Positions 38,082 to 47,612 of a stretch of DNA of 64,000 nucleotides are shown one piece after another (positions within the stretch are counted from its first letter, which is position 1; each line of letters begins with the position of its first letter). The notes beneath the pieces were generated by a model that was not told the DNA's origin, ran no database searches, and saw only the letters and a program-made list of their open reading frames with translations. The stretch covers positions 120,964 to 184,963 of the forward strand of contig PBMF01000025.1 in the NCBI GenBank assembly GCA_002721995.1. The letters are read 5' to 3'. The translations under genes and the position numbers were made by a program. The stretch comes from Chloroflexota bacterium (lineage in GTDB: Bacteria > Chloroflexota > Dehalococcoidia > Lucifugimonadales > UBA3495).

Positions 38082-39284
38082 ATGGCCTCCACCCAACCCC
38101 AGACCCAATCCCCCGCCCAACCAATGGGCGTGCTGGACGGTGTGCGCGTCCTGGAACTGGCCCGATGGCAGGCGGCGCCCAGGGGTGGCATGATCCTGCG
38201 CGACATGGGCGCCGAGGTGATCAAACTTGAATGGAGCAAGTCCAGCGACCTGCGCAATTCCGGCCCATTCGTCGGGGATATGAGCGTCCAGTTCGCCGCC
38301 TACAACAGGGGCAAGAAGAGCGTCACCTTGAACGCCCGCCACCCCGAGGGCAAAGAACTGTTCTACAAACTGCTGGAGCACTCGGACGTGGTGCTGGAGA
38401 ACTTCCGCCCCGGGACAGTCGACCGGATGGGTTTCAGCTACGAGAAGATGTGCGAGATCAAACCGGACATAATCCTGGCCTCGGTCTCGGGCTTCGGCCA
38501 GTTTGGCCCCTACCGGGACCGCCAGTGCTTTGACCCCATCATCCAGGCCATGAGCGGCATCGGACACCAAACGGGGCGGGGCTTCGACCAGCCGGTGATG
38601 GCTGAGGGGCCCATCATGGACCGCACGGCCGCCCTGCACGCCACCATCGGCATCCTGGGCGCTCTCCGGCACCGCGACCGCACCGGTGAGGGCCAATGGC
38701 TGGAGGTCTCCATGCTGGACGGCGGCATCACCCTGGAGGAAGTGGCCCTGGCCATGTGCCACGAAACGGGGACCAACGACTTCACCCGCGCCGGTTCGTT
38801 CATCAAGTGCAAGGACGGCTACGTGTCCACCGGTGCGGCCCGCGCCGGAATGTGGGAACGCATGCTGAAGGTGATGGGCTACGACGACCTGTCCGACGAG
38901 CCAGAGTTTGCCGCGCCCATGTTCGCCACGGACAAGGCGGAGATACGCATGGAACTGCTCCACCTCTGGTGCGAGGAACGGACCGCCGATGAAGTGGTGG
39001 ACGCCCTGGTTGAAGCGGATATACCAGTGGGCAAGGCAATGAGCATTCCCGAGGTACTGGCCGACAAACACCTGTGGGAACGGGAGGTGATGATGGAGGA
39101 GACCATGCCCGGCGGCAAGAATATCCTGGTGCCCGGCCCGACCATCATCAAGTATTCAAAAACGCCCACCACCGCCGGCCCCATTCCCCAGTACGGTGAA
39201 CATAATAAAGAGGTCTACGGCGGCCTCCTGGGCCTGGACGACCAGGAACTGGCCCGGCTGGCGGCAGAAAGCGTGATCACCTAG
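38082..39284 (+). CDS. CaiB/BaiF family (type III) CoA-transferase
   Basis: GVLDGVRVLELARWQAAPRGGMILRDMGAEVIKLEWSKSSD; NRGKKSVTLNARHPEGKELFYKLLEHSDVVLENFRPGTVDRMG. Confidence 0.95.
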   Translation: MASTQPQTQSPAQPMGVLDGVRVLELARWQAAPRGGMILRDMGAEVIKLEWSKSSDLRNSGPFVGDMSVQFAAYNRGKKSVTLNARHPEGKELFYKLLEHSDVVLENFRPGTVDRMGFSYEKMCEIKPDIILASVSGFGQFGPYRDRQCFDPIIQAMSGIGHQTGRGFDQPVMAEGPIMDRTAALHATIGILGALRHRDRTGEGQWLEVSMLDGGITLEEVALAMCHETGTNDFTRAGSFIKCKDGYVSTGAARAGMWERMLKVMGYDDLSDEPEFAAPMFATDKAEIRMELLHLWCEERTADEVVDALVEADIPVGKAMSIPEVLADKHLWEREVMMEETMPGGKNILVPGPTIIKYSKTPTTAGPIPQYGEHNKEVYGGLLGLDDQELARLAAESVIT

Positions 39285-39311
39285 GGACCCAACGGGCGCC
39301 GGCCAGTTCTT

Positions 39312-40244
39312 CTAGCCCACCCGGACCACCAGCACCGGGTCTCCAGAGTGGGAGACCACTCGGCCGGTGACGCTGCCCTGGGTCCAGCGTGCCGGCCCCG
39401 AACGCCCGTGGGTGGTCATGGCCACCAGGTTGTCGGGTGTCTCGTGGGCCACATCCACTATCACATCGGCGGCTGGGCCCTTCTCTATCCGGTGCTCAAC
39501 AGACGCCACGCCGTGCTTGCGCAGCGAACCTTCCAGCCCCACCAGATAGTCCAGCGCCCGGTTCCCCGCCTCTTTGGCCATCTCCTCGAAGTGTTGGAAC
39601 TTCATTCCCGGCGGACCGTCGGCGTGCTGGTAGCCGGCGATGTCCTGTAGTTCATTCTCGGAAGCTCCGGCCCGCAACAGGGTCACCTTTAATTCCATGG
39701 CGTTGGCCAGAGCCGTCACGTGGGGGATCACCTGCTCGGCCAGGGAAGAACCGTCCACCGAGACGATGATGGTCTCCAGTTTGGTGTCGGGTTCGGGGTC
39801 TCCCTCACTTCGGCCGCGCACGATCAGCATGGGGTTCTTGGTGGCGTGCAGCACGCGGTCGGTGACGCTGCCCATCAGCCACCGGGTCACTCCGGAACGT
39901 CCGTGGGTGGACATGGACACCAGAGATTTGGGCGTCTTCTCCGCCTCTTCGATGATATGGGGAGCGGCTTCGCCCTCGAACGCCTCGCAGGTGATTTCCA
40001 GCCCAGGCGGCTCCATCTTCAATCGGACTCCGTTCAGGTAGTCCATGACCTCGTCGTGGACGCCGGCCATGATGTCGCTGCGGTAGAGGCCGTGCACGGG
40101 GTCGGTGAGTTCTTCGGAAACCGTGGCGAACACCCGCATCAGATGGATGGGCACGCCCATTCCGTGGCTGATCCGAGTGACGAAGGGTAGGACCTGTTCT
40201 GCCAGGGGTGACCCGTCTAACGGTACAAGAATGCGGTCGTACAT
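39312..40244 (-). CDS. Universal stress protein with two UspA domains
   Basis: MYDRILVPLDGSPLAEQVLP...SMSTHGRSGVTRWLMGSVTDRVLHATKNPMLIVR; second half IIVSVDGSSLAEQVIP...AMTTHGRSGPARWTQGSVTGRVVSHSGDPVLVV. Confidence 0.95.
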   Translation of the reverse strand: MYDRILVPLDGSPLAEQVLPFVTRISHGMGVPIHLMRVFATVSEELTDPVHGLYRSDIMAGVHDEVMDYLNGVRLKMEPPGLEITCEAFEGEAAPHIIEEAEKTPKSLVSMSTHGRSGVTRWLMGSVTDRVLHATKNPMLIVRGRSEGDPEPDTKLETIIVSVDGSSLAEQVIPHVTALANAMELKVTLLRAGASENELQDIAGYQHADGPPGMKFQHFEEMAKEAGNRALDYLVGLEGSLRKHGVASVEHRIEKGPAADVIVDVAHETPDNLVAMTTHGRSGPARWTQGSVTGRVVSHSGDPVLVVRVG

Positions 40245-40513
40245 GACCTTGTCTCCTCTTACATCTGCAGCGGCGTCCGTTCAGGCGAAAAAATGCGTCC
40301 TGCGGACCGCCCTGCGGCGAAACCGAGTCCGGGATTGGGGAGTCCCAGACCCCGCGTATAAGAGTTTGCCGTACCGGGGGTAGCTTCTACTATAGCGCGT
40401 TTGTGAAAAACGTGGGGAGTGCCCACCGGACGGGTTACGGGGTTCTGACCGGTCCAAAGTAGTGGTAGACTCTCGGCCAGACGGCCCAACCTAGATACCG
40501 ATACGGAGGAGAT

Positions 40514-41071
40514 ATGGCGCGTTTACCCGTAGTTACCAGTGACATGGTTCCTGAGGAATTCCGTGAGGCCTTTGCCGAGGTTACCGCCCCAGCCGGCGGG
40601 GCCATCACCGGAGGGCCCGGTTCTTTCACCATCAACAGCCCGGAGATGGCCAAGCGGCGCAACCACCTGACCAGCTATCTCCGCTACGAGACAACCTTCC
40701 CCAAGCGGATACTGGAACTGGCTATCATCAACACCGCCCGGGCCATGGACTGCCAGTACGTCTGGAATGCCCATGCCCCCGCGGCGCGCCGTGAGGGTGT
40801 GGCCGACGCCCTGGTGGACGCCATCCGGGACCGCAAGCCCCTGCCGCCCATGGCCGCCGACGAAGAGGCCATCATCAACTACGGCAACGAGTTCTTCAAG
40901 GACCACAAGGTGAGCCAGGCCACCTTCGACAAAGCGCTGGAACAGTTCGGCGCCCAGTACCTGGTGGAACTGACTACCCTCATGGGCCACTACGCCCAGA
41001 CGTCCTTCTATCTAAACGCCTTTGAGGCAGAACTGCCCGACAACGTCACGGAGCCCCTGCTGCCCGTTTAA
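40514..41071 (+). CDS. Carboxymuconolactone decarboxylase/AhpD-like family protein
   Basis: RILELAIINTARAMDCQYVWNAHAPAARREGVADALVDAIRDRKPL; YLVELTTLMGHYAQTSFYLNAFEAELP. Confidence 0.88.
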   Translation: MARLPVVTSDMVPEEFREAFAEVTAPAGGAITGGPGSFTINSPEMAKRRNHLTSYLRYETTFPKRILELAIINTARAMDCQYVWNAHAPAARREGVADALVDAIRDRKPLPPMAADEEAIINYGNEFFKDHKVSQATFDKALEQFGAQYLVELTTLMGHYAQTSFYLNAFEAELPDNVTEPLLPV

Positions 41072-42166
41072 TTATCCGGTGGCCACCGCTTGGCCCTTGT
41101 CCGAGGCCAGGCGGATGTTGTCGATGAGCCGGTGCAGGTCCACAGCGGTATCGAAGGTGGGGTAGTCGGCTGCGTTGCCGCGGATGGACTCGCCGAACTG
41201 AAAGTACAGTTGGCCCACGTTTCGTGGAGCGCCTGCCGGCATGCCCTCCAGCACGTTCACGTGCTTGTCGGGGACGGCGATGTCCTTGAGTTCGTCGTCG
41301 CCCTGGGCGCCCTGCAGGTAGACCTCACCCAGTTGGGGCGAGTCCTCGGACGTGGCCACCAGGGTGCCCTTCCGGCCGTATATCTCCATGCGGTAGCCGC
41401 TGCCGGCAAAGGGATTGCTGGCCACGTGGACCGAGACAACCGCGCCGTTGGCCAGCCGGCCGCTGACTATGATGTTGTCGGGTGCCGTCACGTCCAGCAT
41501 CTTCTGGGTGTCGGTCTCGTACCACTGGTCAACCTGGGTGGATACCACCGACGACACCTGGCTGAATTCGCCGGCGACGAACCGCAGGGCGTCTATGGAG
41601 TGCCCGGCGGCGATGGTCAGAGTGGTGGCTCCCAGCTCGTCGTCCCGCTGCCAGGTGCGGCCGGAGACCCGTTCCAGCACCCCGCCCCGGATGAGCCTCA
41701 TGGAGCATGACGTGACTGCGCCCACGTAACCGTCCTCCACCAACTCTTTCATGTGCAGGATGGCCGGAGCGGCCCGGGCCTGGAGGCCCACCACCACTTT
41801 GACTCCCTTGGTCTTGGCCAGTTCGGCCAGTTCAGTGGCCTCCTCGATGGTTTTGCCCAGAGGCCACTCGGTGAACACGTGCTTCCCGGCGTTCAGCGCG
41901 TCCTTGGTGATCTGGTAATGGGCGGGCACCCGCAGCACCACCGCCACGGCATCTATCTCCGGATGCTCCAGCATCCTCTTGTAGTCGTCGAAGGCCAGCC
42001 GGGCACCGTACTGCTTCTTGGCCTCCTCGGCAGTCTCCATGCGGGTGGTGCAGACCCCGGTGAGTTCAAACTCCGGACTGGCCGTTATGGCCGGTAGGTG
42101 TGAGCGGTGGGCCCAACCCACGGTGGGGCTGGCGCCGATTATTCCCAGACGTATCTGATCAGCCAT
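41072..42166 (-). CDS. Gfo/Idh/MocA family oxidoreductase
   Basis: IRLGIIGASPTVGWAHRSHLPAI; KHVFTEWPLGKTIEEATELAELAKTKGVKVVVGLQAR. Confidence 0.95.
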   Translation of the reverse strand: MADQIRLGIIGASPTVGWAHRSHLPAITASPEFELTGVCTTRMETAEEAKKQYGARLAFDDYKRMLEHPEIDAVAVVLRVPAHYQITKDALNAGKHVFTEWPLGKTIEEATELAELAKTKGVKVVVGLQARAAPAILHMKELVEDGYVGAVTSCSMRLIRGGVLERVSGRTWQRDDELGATTLTIAAGHSIDALRFVAGEFSQVSSVVSTQVDQWYETDTQKMLDVTAPDNIIVSGRLANGAVVSVHVASNPFAGSGYRMEIYGRKGTLVATSEDSPQLGEVYLQGAQGDDELKDIAVPDKHVNVLEGMPAGAPRNVGQLYFQFGESIRGNAADYPTFDTAVDLHRLIDNIRLASDKGQAVATG

Positions 42167-42194
42167 CTTTCTGCTCCTAACTTTTCACTATTCT

Positions 42195-42857
42195 TTAATC
42201 GTGCTTACCCAGCTCGAAGTTGCGGACGTGCTCCGGCACCTCAAGTCCCGCCAGGTTCTTGGGGTCCGGTTCCGGGGCTTCCAGCACCTGCTTCATGGGC
42301 AGCACGCCGGCCCAGATGGGCAGCTCGTAGTCTTCATCGTCGTCCACCGGCGGGCCCGTCCGGATCTTGGCCGAACCCTCGTCGATGGGCATGGAGAACA
42401 CGGTGGTCGCCTTCACCTCCTTGTCGGTCATGGGCCGCAGCGTCTCCCAGCGTCCGGGAATCAGGTTGTCCACGAACTTTTTCAGGTGCTCGTCCTTGTC
42501 TTCGTCGCTGATCTGGGTCGCCTCCCCAAAGAGCATCACCGACCGGTAATTGGCCGAATGGTGGAAGGCCGAGCGGGCCAGTACCAAGCCATCAAAGAGG
42601 GTAACAACCATACAAACTTCTTTGCCCACGATCTGACGCAGGAACCGGCTGGCCGAGGACCCGTGCCAGTAGATGGTGTCCCCGTCCCGCCACTGGAATG
42701 TGGGGGTCAGATAGGGACGGCCGTCGATGATGTAGGACATGTAGCACATGGGAGTGGCGTCGATGATGTCGTTGACCACCTCCCGGTCGTATTCCGCCCG
42801 GCGGTGGTTGCGCACGAGCTTGGTCCGGGGCGTCTGTCTCAGTTCCTCTTTGGGCAT
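42195..42857 (-). CDS. Pyridoxamine 5'-phosphate oxidase family (FMN-binding split barrel) protein
   Basis: RRAEYDREVVNDIIDATPMCYMSYIIDGRPYLTPTFQWRDGDTIYWHGSSASRFLRQI. Confidence 0.88.
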   Translation of the reverse strand: MPKEELRQTPRTKLVRNHRRAEYDREVVNDIIDATPMCYMSYIIDGRPYLTPTFQWRDGDTIYWHGSSASRFLRQIVGKEVCMVVTLFDGLVLARSAFHHSANYRSVMLFGEATQISDEDKDEHLKKFVDNLIPGRWETLRPMTDKEVKATTVFSMPIDEGSAKIRTGPPVDDDEDYELPIWAGVLPMKQVLEAPEPDPKNLAGLEVPEHVRNFELGKHD

Positions 42858-42887
42858 TCCTGACTCCTTTCCATGGCCGAATGGCCT

Positions 42888-43688
42888 TTAGGCGCTCTCG
42901 GCCTGTTCCTTCAGCTTGTCGAAATACAATTGGGGCAGCTCCCGGTAATCGGTCATCAACGAGCCGAACCCCTCAATGATGTCGTCCATCTGGTTGTCCC
43001 GCATGGCGTACCAGTAGGTGGCGGTGTTGATGGCGATGACCGGTTTGTTCAGCCATTTCTCGGCCTCGGCGGCCATGCGGGCCATGCCCAGGTTGGTGCC
43101 AACCTGCACCAGCACCTCGGCGTCGGACTTGTTCAGTTCGATAAGCCCGTCCATCATCTCCCGCTCGGTGGTCTGGGCGATGGCGGCGGGGCCGGGGCAG
43201 CAGAGTCCCTTCAGTACCACCACGTCGAACCCGCAGTCGTTGAAGAACATGGTCACGTTCTCGTCGGCCACCGGCCAGTATGGGGTAAGCACGCCAATCT
43301 TCTTGATGTCGCCATAGCAACGGATGGCGGCCTGGCAGGCGTCGGAGCCCATCGCCACCCTCCGGTTGGTCAGTTCCATCATGTGGGCCTTGAGCTCGTT
43401 GGACTGGCTCAGTCCGCCCCAGAAGGTCTCCGAGGACATGCCCATAACCAGGTAGTCGGGGTTGCAGGTCATGACCCGCAGCAGGGCGTTGTCCCATTCC
43501 AGACGGATGGCGTCCATCAGCTTTTCAAAGTCCTCGTTGCTGGCCAGGGGCTCATCGGGCACCCAGATGCGGGACATGTGGTTGGTCACGCCCCTGGGGC
43601 GCATCTCGTCGAACTCGGGCTGAACGGAGGTGTTGGTCGAGGGCGCGATCACGCCCCAATTCGCCCTCCATCCCAGTTTATCTGGCAT
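42888..43688 (-). CDS. Maleate cis-trans isomerase/arylmalonate decarboxylase (Asp/Glu racemase superfamily)
   Basis: GVIAPSTNTSVQPEFDEMRPRGVTNHMSRI; MGMSSETFWGG; KKIGVLTPYWPVADENVTMFFNDCGFDVV. Confidence 0.88.
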   Translation of the reverse strand: MPDKLGWRANWGVIAPSTNTSVQPEFDEMRPRGVTNHMSRIWVPDEPLASNEDFEKLMDAIRLEWDNALLRVMTCNPDYLVMGMSSETFWGGLSQSNELKAHMMELTNRRVAMGSDACQAAIRCYGDIKKIGVLTPYWPVADENVTMFFNDCGFDVVVLKGLCCPGPAAIAQTTEREMMDGLIELNKSDAEVLVQVGTNLGMARMAAEAEKWLNKPVIAINTATYWYAMRDNQMDDIIEGFGSLMTDYRELPQLYFDKLKEQAESA

Positions 43689-43842
43689 CTGGAAACTCCT
43701 ATGGGCCGGCTGCCAAGGTTAGTAGATTCTAGCAATAATCAGCGCCCGTCGTTTTCTCTGAGGTGCGCCCGATGAGAAAATGGCGTAAAGTCTTGGCAAT
43801 CTCTGCCCGTATTCGGCAGTTATAAGCTCCATAGAGGACGCC

Positions 43843-45081
43843 ATGACCAACAGCAACGCCCCGGCCAAGGACACCCTTTCCCAAGCCTCCTCCCTGGCCA
43901 TCGAGGGGGCCCGCTCCGAGCTCGTGGACCTGGCCCTGGACATCCACGCCCACCCCGAGCTGAACTACCAGGAGAAGCACGCCGCCCAGGTGCTGTCCGG
44001 CACTCTTGAGAAACACGGGTTCCAGGTGGAGCGGGGAGTAGGAGGCGTGAAGACCGCCTTCACTGCGTCACTCCCCGGCCAGACCGGCGACGGCCCCACC
44101 GTGGCGGTGCTGGCCGAGTACGACGCCCTGCCCGAGATTGGCCACGGATGTGGACATAACCTCATCGCCATGGCCGCCATCGGAGCCGGACTGGGACTGA
44201 AAGCCAACTTGGGCAGCCTGCCCGGCAGGGTGATGGTCATCGGCACCCCCGCTGAAGAGGGCGGCGGCGGGAAGATCCGGATGTTGGATGCCGGGGTCTT
44301 CCAGGGAGTGGACGCCACACTCTCGTCCCACCCGTCCTCCAACCGCACGGTCATCCCCACCGACATACCCATGGACGAAAGTTGGAGCCTGGCCATGGTG
44401 GGCTATCGGTACATCTTCCACGGCAAGGCCGCCCACGCCGCAGCCGTGCCCCACGAGGGCATAAATGCTCTGAACGGGGTCATCCACCTGTTCACGGGCA
44501 TCGACGCCCTGCGCCAGCATCTGCGGGAGGACACCCGAATCCACGGCGTGATAACAGATGGAGGCCGGGCACCCAATGTTGTCCCGGAGTACGCCGCCGC
44601 CAACTTCATGCTCCGTTGCCGTGACCGCGACTATCTCAGCGACGTCATCGTTGGCAGGGTGCGCCAGGCCGCCGAGGGCGCCGCGGCGATGACCGGCTGC
44701 CGTCTCGAAGTGGAAGAGTTCTATCCCTTTTACGAGAACGTGCGGCCCAACGCCGTCATCGCCGAGCTGCTCCAGAACAATGCCGGATTTGCCGGTCTCA
44801 AGTTGGATGAGCCATTACCCGGACGCCAGGGCAGCGCGGCGTCCACCGACTTTGGCAACGTTAGCCAGGCCATGCCGGCCTACGAACTGCGGTACGCTGT
44901 AAGCGAGCAGCCGGTGCCGTCACACTCCAGGGAGATGGCTGAAACAGCCACTACCCAGCACGCATTGGACGCGGCGCTGACAGTGGCCAAGACCATGACC
45001 CTCACCGCCTGCGACCTGCTGCTGGACCCGGCCCTGCTCCCGGCGGCGCGGAAGGAATTTGAGGAACGGGGCCGGGCCTAG
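43843..45081 (+). CDS. M20 family amidohydrolase/peptidase
   Basis: LALDIHAHPELNYQEKHAAQVL; TVAVLAEYDALPEIGHGCGHNLIAMAAIGAGLGLK; GTPAEEGGGGKIRML. Confidence 0.95.
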   Translation: MTNSNAPAKDTLSQASSLAIEGARSELVDLALDIHAHPELNYQEKHAAQVLSGTLEKHGFQVERGVGGVKTAFTASLPGQTGDGPTVAVLAEYDALPEIGHGCGHNLIAMAAIGAGLGLKANLGSLPGRVMVIGTPAEEGGGGKIRMLDAGVFQGVDATLSSHPSSNRTVIPTDIPMDESWSLAMVGYRYIFHGKAAHAAAVPHEGINALNGVIHLFTGIDALRQHLREDTRIHGVITDGGRAPNVVPEYAAANFMLRCRDRDYLSDVIVGRVRQAAEGAAAMTGCRLEVEEFYPFYENVRPNAVIAELLQNNAGFAGLKLDEPLPGRQGSAASTDFGNVSQAMPAYELRYAVSEQPVPSHSREMAETATTQHALDAALTVAKTMTLTACDLLLDPALLPAARKEFEERGRA

Positions 45082-45125
45082 CCTGCGCCAGCATGGGACC
45101 CAATCCCAATAAAAGGTGAAATAAT

Positions 45126-45938
45126 TTGGAGTACCGAAAACTTGGCAATCTTGACGTTTCCGTGATCGGCTTGGGCACACTCCGCGCCTTCGACGTAACC
45201 GACGAGGCCGACCTGGCCCAGCGCGGACAGATAATCGACAACCTGTTGGCCAACGACATCAACTTCATTGATTCAGCGGCCATGTACGGCGCCGCGGAGG
45301 CCGCGGTTGGTGCCACCATCAAGGGTAAAAGAGACAAGTTCTACCTGGCCACCAAGGTCAGGATTGAGGGCAAGGAACCGGGGGAACAGCAGATTGCCAG
45401 GTCATTCGCCAACTTTGGCGTGGACTACATAGACATCTTCCAGGTGCACAATCTGATCGACACCCAGACCCACCTGGCCACCCTGGAGCGGCTGAAAGAA
45501 GAGGGGAAGATTGGCATGATCGGCGTCACCGCCATGGTGAACGAGGCTTATCCCGAGGTCATGGACATCATGTGCTCCGGCCGTATCGACACCGTGCAGA
45601 TTCCCTACAACGTGGTCCAGACCGAGGTGGAAGAGGGTGTGTTGCCCCTGGCCGAGGAATTGGGGATCGGCATCATGGTGATGGAACCTCTCAAGAAGGG
45701 CCGTTACGTTAAAGAACTGAAGGGCGAGCCGGACCTGGCGCCGCTCAAGGAATTTGGCATCAAGACCTGGGCCCAAGCCCTGTTGTCATGGGTGGTGTCA
45801 AATCCCCAGGTGAGCATCACCATCCCGGCGACCTCCCGGCCGGAGAGGATTCAGGAGAACGCGCTGGCCGGAAATCTTGGGACCATGCCCCAGGAGCTTC
45901 GCGACTACGTCAGGGAAGAGACACTACGCCTGCTCTAA
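45126..45938 (+). CDS. Aldo/keto reductase (TTG start)
   Basis: MEYRKLGNLDVSVIGLGTLRAFDVTDEAD...NFIDSAAMYGAAEAAVGATIKGKRDKFYLATKV; NPQVSITIPATSRPERIQENA. Confidence 0.95.
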   Translation: MEYRKLGNLDVSVIGLGTLRAFDVTDEADLAQRGQIIDNLLANDINFIDSAAMYGAAEAAVGATIKGKRDKFYLATKVRIEGKEPGEQQIARSFANFGVDYIDIFQVHNLIDTQTHLATLERLKEEGKIGMIGVTAMVNEAYPEVMDIMCSGRIDTVQIPYNVVQTEVEEGVLPLAEELGIGIMVMEPLKKGRYVKELKGEPDLAPLKEFGIKTWAQALLSWVVSNPQVSITIPATSRPERIQENALAGNLGTMPQELRDYVREETLRLL

Positions 45939-46127
45939 CGATAATTCGAGCCTGCAATAACTAAATCAGTTATCCATTCATACAGTATTCTCACAAAAGA
46001 CTGCTGGAATCAAACCATTGGGGAGTTATGCTTGGATTGAGTAGGATGCGCTAGGGGTTTCGATTATCGGAATCTTATTCTTACTCACGACTGGGTCTTG
46101 CTCCCCTTGAGACCAGTCCAAACAAAG

Positions 46128-46164
46128 AGCGCCACCGAAAGTTGGGTGGCGCTTTTTGTTTTTC
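46128..46164 (+). terminator. Rho-independent terminator
   Basis: agcgccaccgaaagttgggtggcgctttttgttttt. Confidence 0.8.
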
Positions 46165-46189
46165 CCATCACCCTTTACGTGTCAGATGA

Positions 46190-46226
46190 AAAGAGAGGCC
46201 GCCCGTTCCGGCGGCCTCTCTTTTCG
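46190..46226 (+). terminator. Rho-independent terminator (second of a tandem pair)
   Basis: agagaggccgcc-cgttcc-ggcggcctctctttt. Confidence 0.8.
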
Positions 46227-46404
46227 CGTGATGTCCAAGCAGCAATTGGGTTAACACAGAAATAGTACACCACGCTAATAGATTCGATTCATTGGCCCAA
46301 TACCATCCAACCATCGTCCCAGTCGTCCTTGGTTGTCAGATCCATGATGACGTTCAAGCTGGAAGATTCCCCACCAGCAATGCTGGTTTAAGGATAAGCG
46401 TTGT

Positions 46405-47457
46405 ATGAGTAATAGGACCGTTCCTCGTATCAGCTCCCTTTTTCCAATCGCTGTGGCGATTATCGCCGGCATGGCCCTCCTTTGGTGGAGCGGCGGAATC
46501 GCCCACGCCGAAACACCTGAAACCTGCGGCGCCGACACCGTGGTTACCCTCTACGCCGGTCAGACCATAGACGCCGGCACCGTGACCGTCGGCAACGACG
46601 AGTATAATCTGTACGTAACCTTTTCCGCCCAGAACGGCTGGCTGCTCAGTGAGACCCATCTTCATGTAGCAGACACAGAGGAAGCCGTCCCTCAAACAAA
46701 GAAAGGCAATCCAAAGGTTGGGAATTTCGCTTACCAGACCCAACACGATCCCGCGGCACAGGAATTCACCTACACCATCGCCAAAGCGGACCTTGCTTTT
46801 GACTCCACCGATTCCCTGGTAGTCGCCGCCCACGCAGTGGTGGTGCAGCTGGACTCAGAGGGCAACGAAATCGAGAATGAGACCGATTGGGCCGACGGCG
46901 ACCGGTTCACCAACCGGAGACGCTGGGCCACCTACTTCGGCCATACCTGGCAGGAGTGCGTCACGGTCCTTGGGCCGCTCACCAGCGGCGCTACCGAGAC
47001 CGCCTTTGCTTTCGGCGGGACCCTTGCTACCTGCTTTTTGGATATCGATCAAGACAATGATGGCAACGGCGACTTCAACCGCTGGGGCTGGACCAACGGC
47101 GGACTCGCCCCCGGAATGTACTCCTTCGAGATCTACGCCGGCGCTGGCCGGTGCGACCTGAGCAAGGGCGCTTTCGTGGGAATGCTGACTGTCTTTTATG
47201 ACGGCGCGTCAGCCTTTGTGTCCTACGACCTCTTCCATCCCTATGTGTTGGAGGAGACCCACTTGTATATCGGGTCGGACATTCTGGCCGAGGACGTGAA
47301 CGGTAACCCAACGGTGGCGCCGGGACAGTACCCGACCATCCACGACAACCTGGGCGGAGTGGGCTCCGATTCCTACACCGTTACGGGGCTTTCCGGAGCC
47401 ATCAACGTTGTGGCCCATGTCACCGTAGCCGGGTTTGAATATTTTGCCGGGTTCTGA
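46405..47457 (+). CDS. Secreted protein of unknown function with duplicated beta-rich domain
   Basis: Signal peptide SLFPIAVAIIAGMALLWWSGGIAHAE. Repeated pattern YNLYVTFSAQNGWLLSETHLHVAD...FTYTIAKADL...LVVAAHAVV and AFVSYDLFHPYVLEETHLYIGSD...DSYTVTGLSGAINVVAHVTV. Confidence 0.8.
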   Translation: MSNRTVPRISSLFPIAVAIIAGMALLWWSGGIAHAETPETCGADTVVTLYAGQTIDAGTVTVGNDEYNLYVTFSAQNGWLLSETHLHVADTEEAVPQTKKGNPKVGNFAYQTQHDPAAQEFTYTIAKADLAFDSTDSLVVAAHAVVVQLDSEGNEIENETDWADGDRFTNRRRWATYFGHTWQECVTVLGPLTSGATETAFAFGGTLATCFLDIDQDNDGNGDFNRWGWTNGGLAPGMYSFEIYAGAGRCDLSKGAFVGMLTVFYDGASAFVSYDLFHPYVLEETHLYIGSDILAEDVNGNPTVAPGQYPTIHDNLGGVGSDSYTVTGLSGAINVVAHVTVAGFEYFAGF

Positions 47458-47546
47458 TCTTTAGACAGTCTCCGGTTTTCAGATGGATATCAATTCTTGA
47501 ACCGGTCCTAGTTTGCTCTACCCTAGGACCAGGTTCGCACTCTTCA

Positions 47547-47585
47547 AAGAAGAGGCCCCTCGTACACCGAAGGGCCTCTTTTATC
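47547..47585. terminator. Bidirectional terminator between convergent genes
   Basis: aaagaagaggcccctcgtacaccgaagggcctctttta. Confidence 0.75.
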
Positions 47586-47612
47586 TCTTAAATCTGTGGT
47601 TAATCACACCGT

